From contig JAQBXK010000018.1 of assembly GCA_027625145.1 (NCBI GenBank), positions 1 to 40,228 of the forward strand: DNA of 40,228 nucleotides, given 5' to 3'. This stretch comes from Pseudomonadota bacterium (lineage in GTDB: Bacteria; Pseudomonadota; Alphaproteobacteria; Puniceispirillales; Marisalimonadaceae). The notes under the pieces are model-generated. The model saw nothing but the letters and a program-made list of their open reading frames with translations. It was not told the origin of the DNA and did no database searches. This document shows positions 35,619 to 40,228 of this stretch, one piece after another (the first letter of the stretch is position 1; each line of letters opens with the position of its first letter). The position numbers and the translations under genes were made by a program.

Positions 35619-36755
35619 ATGAATGTAGTTGATAAACAAATGGACCAAACAAATAATAATAAGTCTGTTTTAGATATCCTTAATGAAATGATAGACGGTG
35701 ATAGTCCTGAAACTAAATCAATGAAGAAGTTGATAGCAATGGTTTCACAAACAGATAGCACTGCATTGGTTTTAGGAGAAACTGGAACAGGAAAAGATGT
35801 TGTTGCGCAGGCTATTCATAAGTGTTCAAAAAAAAAAGGCGCTTTAGTTACTGTTAATTGTGCGGCTATACCTTCAGAACTATTAGAGTCAGAGTTGTTT
35901 GGTCATGAGAAAGGTTCTTTTACAGGAGCTGATAAACAAAGAAAAGGAAGATTTGAACAATCAAGTGGCGGTTCTCTGTTCCTTGATGAAATTGGTGACA
36001 TGCCCCTTCCCCTTCAAGCTAAGCTTTTAAGAGCTATAGAGAGTAGAACTATTCAAAGAGTTGGCGGCGCAGAAGATATAAAAATCGATCTAAGATTAAT
36101 TTGTGCAACACATAGAGATTTAGAAAAAAAAGTTGAAAGCGGTGAATTTAGAGCAGACTTGTACTTTAGAATAAATGTCTTACCGATTAATGTTCCCTCT
36201 TTAGCAGAAAGAAGAACAGATATTCCTGATTTGTATAATAAACTTTTAAAAAACCTCAACCTAAGTAGAGAAATGCAGCCAATTTTTTCTCCAGAGGCTA
36301 TTACTGCCCTGTCAAAACACAACTGGCCAGGTAATGTAAGAGAGCTAAAAAACGTTATTGAAAGAGCGTGCATAATTTTTCCTGGAAAAGAAGTTACAAG
36401 CTCTAATGTGTTCGAAAATCTACTAAGGTTAAAAGTACCTACGTTAGCAGAAGAAAAAAATGCTATATGGGAAATGACTGCAGATTTAAGTGGTGTAAAT
36501 CATATTGATATTGATGATAAACTTGATAGTCCTGAAGATTATTTACCACATCCTAAAAATTATAAAAATTGGTTTACCTTTTATGATGAAATAGATTTGA
36601 GAAGGCACTTACAAGATGTTGAGATAGTTCTCATAGAACAAGCTTTAGAAAAAACAGGTAATAAAATAGCGAATGCTGCAGACAAACTTAAATTAAGAAG
36701 GACCACCCTTATTGAAAAAATGAAAAAATATTCTATTACTAAAATTATAGAATAA
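35619..36755 (+). CDS. FleQ/FlrA-like sigma-54 activator without N-terminal sensor domain
   Basis: 378 residues from the ATG at 35619; a TTG at 35604 would add five residues. Only about 45 residues precede the AAA+ domain, so there is no receiver or FleQ-type regulatory domain. Walker A is GETGTGKDV, the sigma-54 loop is GSFTGA (Ser instead of the usual Ala), Walker B is LFLDEIGDMP, and HNWPGNVRELKN follows. The C-terminus keeps a Fis-type helix-turn-helix: ALEKTGNKIANAADKLKLRRTTLIEKMKKY. It is divergent from the other activator and ends two bases from the convergent fliT-like gene. It is probably the master activator of this flagellar cluster. Confidence 0.9.
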   Translation: MNVVDKQMDQTNNNKSVLDILNEMIDGDSPETKSMKKLIAMVSQTDSTALVLGETGTGKDVVAQAIHKCSKKKGALVTVNCAAIPSELLESELFGHEKGSFTGADKQRKGRFEQSSGGSLFLDEIGDMPLPLQAKLLRAIESRTIQRVGGAEDIKIDLRLICATHRDLEKKVESGEFRADLYFRINVLPINVPSLAERRTDIPDLYNKLLKNLNLSREMQPIFSPEAITALSKHNWPGNVRELKNVIERACIIFPGKEVTSSNVFENLLRLKVPTLAEEKNAIWEMTADLSGVNHIDIDDKLDSPEDYLPHPKNYKNWFTFYDEIDLRRHLQDVEIVLIEQALEKTGNKIANAADKLKLRRTTLIEKMKKYSITKIIE

Positions 36756-36757
36756 GA

Positions 36758-37051
36758 TCAGTAATTATAAGCTTTCAATCTTTTTATAAAACTTGCCCTT
36801 TCATTTTTTAATTTTTTATATTTTGTTTCTATTCTTTCTATATTTTTAAAATTGTTAATATTGATTTCAGAAATAATCTTCTGAAAATATTTATTGTTTT
36901 TATCATTAAAGTTCTTAATCAATTCTAATCTTTTGTGATCAAGATGTGTGATAGTTTCATACTTACCTATATGAATTAAATCTGAAATTTTTTTTGATAG
37001 ATTTTCTATTTGTTGTAAATGCATAACATCAATTTCTTGATAACTTGTCAT
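36758..37051 (-). CDS. FliT-like flagellar chaperone (tentative)
   Basis: 97 residues, helical, charged, no membrane segment and no cysteine. The sequence has the size and helical pattern of FliT (filament-cap chaperone), but FliT is poorly conserved and the call rests mostly on position: it starts inside the last codon of fliS with a four-base ATGA overlap, as fliS-fliT pairs do. It ends two bases from the convergent sigma-54 activator. Confidence 0.6.
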   Translation of the reverse strand: MTSYQEIDVMHLQQIENLSKKISDLIHIGKYETITHLDHKRLELIKNFNDKNNKYFQKIISEININNFKNIERIETKYKKLKNERASFIKRLKAYNY

Positions 37052-37488
37052 GTCGCTTGGCTTTTCTGTAACATATCATTCCATGCTAATAAAATTTGTT
37101 CCAATGCCTCTCTTGCTTTAAGAATTCCGGTGTTGATTGATTTTGTAAAGCCACTTATTATTTGCAAACGGCAATATTCATAAAGTTGGAATAAACCAGT
37201 AGCAATTGAGCCCCCCTTATCAAAATCTAAACTTGTTTGAAGGCTATATATAGTTGCAAGAGATCTAGAAACGTTTTTTGAAATTGATTTTTGGATTATA
37301 ATTAAATCTTGAGTGTCTTTATTAATTGTATAAATATTTTTTTTATCGATCTCTTCACTTAGGATTTTCATTGTTCTACTTAATTCATTCAAAATTAATT
37401 TAACAACCTCATATGGATTTTTTTGTAAATCTCCTGACTTAACTACTTTTTTGTAAACATTAATTATGTTAGATCTGTTATTTGTCAT
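37048..37488 (-). CDS. fliS: Flagellin export chaperone FliS
   Basis: 146 residues, all helical. The FliS pattern is seen: a YKK near the N-terminus, NPYEVVKLILNELSRTMKIL (helix 2), then SLDFDKGGSIATGLFQLYEYCRLQI, with the conserved GG-IA-L-LY-Y arrangement. FliS caps the flagellin C-terminus in the cytosol before export. AAGAGAAA precedes the ATG. Most studied alphaproteobacteria use FlaF and FlbT for flagellin control, so a FliS here is of note. It is followed by the fliT-like gene with a four-base overlap. Confidence 0.85.
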   Translation of the reverse strand: MTNNRSNIINVYKKVVKSGDLQKNPYEVVKLILNELSRTMKILSEEIDKKNIYTINKDTQDLIIIQKSISKNVSRSLATIYSLQTSLDFDKGGSIATGLFQLYEYCRLQIISGFTKSINTGILKAREALEQILLAWNDMLQKSQAT

Positions 37489-37540
37489 TAAATTTCTCTT
37501 AAATTTGATATTTATTCTCGTATATGGTACATAATTAAAT

Positions 37541-37894
37541 ATGAATGTGATTAACGCACCAACAAATTATAACTTAAATCAGTACTCATTAAATAATATG
37601 AATACTAAGATTTCTGATAAACTTGCAAACAACATGCCAAATGGTTTGCTAAGAATTACTGAACCTAAAGATACTAAATTCCTTTCTAATAATATTAATA
37701 ACATAAATCTAAGGCAGATCTATTCACCAAGACTTGCGCCATCAAGTGGTTCATTCACTGAAAATTTTTTGAAATCAAGATCAAACTTGTCTCCTGTATT
37801 CAAATTCAATGAAGCTGCAACAAGATATCAAATGACGAGTGTTCCCCCGACTTTTCTAAGGCAAATTAAAAGTAATATAGACCTTATTATATAG
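37541..37894 (+). CDS. Orphan 117-residue protein beside flagellin
   Basis: Not recognised. It is Asn and Ser rich, has no signal peptide or membrane segment, and no cysteine. The C-terminal 50 residues (PRLAPSSGSFTENFLKSRS and onward, to SVPPTFLRQIKSN) look less biased than the Asn-rich start and might be the conserved part. It lies between fliS (divergent) and the flagellin gene (same strand, 260 bases downstream), where flaG or fliD is found in other clusters; it resembles neither. No clear ribosome site precedes the ATG. A real but unknown gene is more likely than not. Confidence 0.55.
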   Translation: MNVINAPTNYNLNQYSLNNMNTKISDKLANNMPNGLLRITEPKDTKFLSNNINNINLRQIYSPRLAPSSGSFTENFLKSRSNLSPVFKFNEAATRYQMTSVPPTFLRQIKSNIDLII

Positions 37895-38022
37895 TATGTA
37901 TATCTAACGTGCTCTATATATAAAGTTATTACTAACTTAACTTAATTTGTTTATAAATGCATAAAAGTAACTTAGCTCATTATAAAATCTTGATATTTTC
38001 ATAAAATTGACAGTATAAATTT

Positions 38023-38083
38023 ATTTTATTTAATAAATAAAATTTCTATAAGTTATTGATATATATAAATAAATTTTATTTAT
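38023..38083. promoter_or_regulatory. Pair of AT palindromes upstream of the flagellin promoter
   Basis: Two perfect inverted repeats: arms ATTTTATTT and AAATAAAAT around a 3-base centre (38023-38043), and arms ATAAATAAA and TTTATTTAT around one base (38065-38083). They lie about 30 to 90 bases upstream of the -24 element, where enhancer-binding proteins and IHF bind at sigma-54 promoters. The AT-rich background makes chance palindromes possible. Confidence 0.35.
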
Positions 38084-38110
38084 TGGCTTTGGAAATAATT
38101 TTTTTAAATT

Positions 38111-38125
38111 TGGCATAATGATTGC
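38111..38125 (+). promoter_or_regulatory. Candidate sigma-54 promoter of the flagellin gene
   Basis: TGGCATAATGATTGC matches the -24/-12 consensus with correct 12-position spacing between GG and GC. Transcription would start near 38137, giving a short leader that begins just before the AAAGGAG ribosome site (38141-38147). No sigma-28-type element was found. Confidence 0.7.
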
Positions 38126-38154
38126 AGATTTTATCCGAATAAAGGAGATCAAAT

Positions 38155-39924
38155 ATGCCATCAATTAACTCAAATACAAGCGCTTTGTATTCTGTAAACG
38201 CTGCTAGAAAAACTGACAGAGACATGGAATCGTCTATGCAGAGATTATCTACTGGGCTAAGAATTACAAATGCAGGAGATGACGCCTCTGGAGCAGCTAT
38301 ATCGGATAGAATGACAGCCAATATCAAAGGTATACAGCAGTCTATAAGGAATGCTGGTGATGTTATTTCAATGGCTCAAGTATCAGAGGGTGCCTTAGGT
38401 GAAGCATCCAGCGTACTTCAAAGAATACGAGAATTAGCTATTCAATCAGCATCAGATGTTATGAGTGCTACTGAAAGAAATTATATTCAGACTGAAGTAA
38501 GTCAATTGATTCAAGAATTTGATAGAGTTACTAAAGATACCACTTTTAATGAAATAAACGTGCTTGATGGCTCATTTGCAAGTAGAACGTTTCAAATTGG
38601 TATTAAAAAAGGCGAATCTGCGTCTATATCTGTAGGTTCTATGAGAATAGATCAATTAGGTGCTTACGAACATTCAACAGATATGGACAGCACAGACTTT
38701 GACGCATCAACTGGTGCTAAGCTAGTAGCTAGTGCTTCAGTCGTCAACCATGTTGAAGCGGATACTATAACTATTGCAGGACAACTTGGATCAGCAAATG
38801 TTGCTGTAGCTGTAGGTGCAACAGCCAGAGATATTGCTACTAATATTAACAATGTATTTGAAAGTACAGGAGTAGATGCTAATGCATCAACACAACTGAA
38901 ATTTGAAGGTTTGGCCTCTACTGGCAACACAGGTGTTGTAAGTGTTGCTTTTGACCTTCATGGCTCAAATACAACTGCTGTTAAAATTTCTGGATCTGTT
39001 AATTTAGGAGCAACTACCGGAGTATCAGATTTTACAGAATTAAGAGATAGTATTAATGCTTACACAGCTCAAACTGGTGTAGAAGCTGTTTTATCTACAG
39101 ATTTCTCATACCTATATTTAACCCAACCAGAAGGTTACGACATTAAAATCGCCGATGTTGATTTTGATGTGGAAACTACTGCAAGTGCTAATGCCACAAC
39201 ACTTGGAGCACCGGCAGCGGCAGCTGATACTACTCTTACGGTAGCAAGCTCACTTAATATGCTTGTAGGTGATCTAGTTACAGGTGTGGGCATAGCTCCT
39301 GGTACAAAAGTAGCAACTATTGCTAGTGGTGGTACATCAATCACTATATCTCCTGGCGTTGAAACAGCTATGTTGATTAGTGCAGCCATTACTGTTGGAG
39401 CAGACCGTGTTTTTAAAATAACTGGAATGAGTGAAGATCTTACAACTGCTGGTTATCAAGCTGACTTGTTTGATAAAGACCATATTAGTGGTGTTCACGA
39501 CTCAGCAATTGTAACTGGACAAGTAACAATGGCATCAAGTAAACAATTTACAGTTAATGGTGACGTTACTAAAGGTCTTTTTACAACTAACCCAGGTGCT
39601 GCAACTTTAAATAAATTATCCACTTTAAGCGTTCTAACAAGACAAGGTTCAACTGACAGTCTTGTCGTATTAGATAAAGCAATGGATAGAATAAATCTTG
39701 AAAGAGCGAAGCTTGGAGCCATTATGAGTAGAATGGAGAAAGCGGTCGATAACTTATCAAACGTTGCTATGAACACAACAGCATCAAAAGGTAGAATAGT
39801 AGACGCAGATTTTGCTTTAGAATCAGCTAACTTAACTAAGGCTCAAATTCTTCAATCATCTGCAACAGCAATGATAGCTCAAGCAAGTAAGTCAATGCAA
39901 ACAGTTTTAGAATTATTACGTTAA
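38155..39924 (+). CDS. fliC: Flagellin, large, with extended variable domain
   Basis: 589 residues. Residues 1-140 are the conserved D0/D1 region (INSNTSALYSVNAARK, STGLRITNAGDDASGAAISD, ELAIQSASD) and about 495-589 the C-terminal partner (IVDADFALESANLTKAQILQ, ending VLELLR). The 350-residue middle has two Flagellin_IN-like units (near 210-260 and 295-335) and an Ala/Gly-rich segment (near 345-420) with the surface-protein pattern GDLVTGVGIAPGTKVATIASG. The ribosome site AAAGGAG lies seven bases before the ATG. The base composition is richer in GC than the neighbours, as expected for a highly expressed gene. Confidence 0.96.
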   Translation: MPSINSNTSALYSVNAARKTDRDMESSMQRLSTGLRITNAGDDASGAAISDRMTANIKGIQQSIRNAGDVISMAQVSEGALGEASSVLQRIRELAIQSASDVMSATERNYIQTEVSQLIQEFDRVTKDTTFNEINVLDGSFASRTFQIGIKKGESASISVGSMRIDQLGAYEHSTDMDSTDFDASTGAKLVASASVVNHVEADTITIAGQLGSANVAVAVGATARDIATNINNVFESTGVDANASTQLKFEGLASTGNTGVVSVAFDLHGSNTTAVKISGSVNLGATTGVSDFTELRDSINAYTAQTGVEAVLSTDFSYLYLTQPEGYDIKIADVDFDVETTASANATTLGAPAAAADTTLTVASSLNMLVGDLVTGVGIAPGTKVATIASGGTSITISPGVETAMLISAAITVGADRVFKITGMSEDLTTAGYQADLFDKDHISGVHDSAIVTGQVTMASSKQFTVNGDVTKGLFTTNPGAATLNKLSTLSVLTRQGSTDSLVVLDKAMDRINLERAKLGAIMSRMEKAVDNLSNVAMNTTASKGRIVDADFALESANLTKAQILQSSATAMIAQASKSMQTVLELLR

Positions 39925-39937
39925 ATAAATTTTGAAT

Positions 39938-39970
39938 AAAAAAAACCCCCAATAAATGGAGGTTTTAATT
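39938..39970. terminator. Bidirectional terminator between convergent flagellin genes
   Basis: Arms AAAACCCCC (39942-39950) and GGAGGTTTT (39958-39966) pair with one C-A mismatch around a 7-base loop. A run of A precedes and a run of T follows, so it can end transcription from both the flagellin on the plus strand and the one on the minus strand. Confidence 0.8.
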
Positions 39971-39985
39971 TAGTTTTTATTAAAT

Positions 39986-40228
39986 TTATCCTTGTAGTAA
40001 GGCTAATACACTTTGCTTAGAAGAGTTTGCCTGAGCTAACATTGAAGTTGCAGCTTGTGATAAAATCTGAGCTCTTGATAATTTGCTTGTCTCAACAGCA
40101 AAATCAGCATCCCTTATCATAGACAAAGAACCTTCAACATTAATAGCTACATTACTTAAGTTAGAAATCGTAGAATCCAACCTATTTGATATAGCACCTA
40201 AATTTGATCTAGACTGGTTTATCTTATT
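39986..40228 (-). CDS. Second flagellin, C-terminal part only
   Basis: 80 residues in frame up to the window edge; the 5' part lies outside. The sequence is a flagellin C-terminal D1/D0 region: INQSRSNLGAISNRLDSTIS, then IRDADFAVETSKLSRAQILS and the end SKQSVLALLQG. It differs clearly from the neighbouring flagellin (VLALLQG versus VLELLR), so it is a separate paralogue, convergent with it across a shared terminator. The internal start-like TTG at 40180 is not a true start, since the family sequence continues upstream. Confidence 0.92.
   Translation of the reverse strand, partial: NKINQSRSNLGAISNRLDSTISNLSNVAINVEGSLSMIRDADFAVETSKLSRAQILSQAATSMLAQANSSKQSVLALLQG

Noticed and set aside
37505-37540. 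TGGTAC near 37524 as a -24 element for the 117-residue orphan
   Set aside because: No GC appears at the required 12-position distance, so the sigma-54 pattern is incomplete.
37910-37940. TAAAGTTA upstream of flagellin as a sigma-28 -35 element
   Set aside because: No GCCGATAA-like -10 follows at the expected spacing, while a good sigma-54 element lies closer to the gene.
39135-39389. Minus-strand open frames inside the flagellin gene
   Set aside because: Antisense shadows of the less AT-rich, Ala/Thr-coding flagellin sequence; no family resemblance.

Overview
The window looks like a chromosomal segment of a very AT-rich alphaproteobacterium, probably a streamlined, motile, planktonic (marine-type) lineage. 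The lineage call rests on gene order and protein families: the left half carries a core block typical of alphaproteobacteria (lptG-surA-pdxA-rsmA, gmk-mltG-fabF-acpP-fabG-fabD, rpsF-rpsR-rplI-dnaB-alr, mlaE-mlaF-radA-cvpA-purF-SDR). Gaps are short, start and stop codons often overlap, Lys/Asn/Ile are enriched, and TTG starts are frequent. No gap reaches 300 bases. I see no tRNA, rRNA, CRISPR array, insertion sequence or integrase.

Left half, 1-19.3 kb (housekeeping). On the plus strand lie LPS export permease LptG, periplasmic chaperone SurA, PdxA (vitamin B6) and RsmA (16S rRNA dimethylation). A minus-strand block follows, read from 9.3 kb down to 4.3 kb: FabD, FabG, AcpP, FabF (fatty acid synthesis), MltG (peptidoglycan) and guanylate kinase. 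Diverging from fabD is the ribosomal operon rpsF-rpsR-rplI with a structured leader. Plus-strand genes continue with dnaB, alr, mlaE-mlaF (lipid transport), radA, cvpA, purF and a short-chain dehydrogenase that overlaps purF.

Right half, 19.3-40.2 kb (flagellum). Most genes are on the minus strand. Read in transcription order: a FlbD/FleR-like sigma-54 activator, fliE-F-G-H-I-J-K-L-M-N, then, behind a second sigma-54-type promoter, fliO-P-Q-R-flhB, and finally four small genes of unknown function in the same tight tail (a 2-TM protein, a four-cysteine protein, a TM/coiled-coil protein and a PDZ-plus-membrane protein). A second sigma-54 activator is divergent from the first. It converges on fliT-like and fliS genes. 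A 117-residue orphan, a large flagellin with its own sigma-54-type promoter, and the C-terminal end of a second, convergent flagellin close the window.

The flagellar order (flagellin, fliS, fliT, two enhancer-binding proteins, fliE to fliR, flhB) resembles polar-flagellum clusters of gammaproteobacteria more than the scattered alphaproteobacterial arrangement, yet it sits next to an alphaproteobacterial core block. The two activators have complementary domain losses: one has the helix-turn-helix but no receiver domain, the other a degenerate receiver-like domain but no helix-turn-helix. The activators and the four-gene tail after flhB are the best candidates for undescribed biology here. All function calls come from reading motifs; no database search was run.
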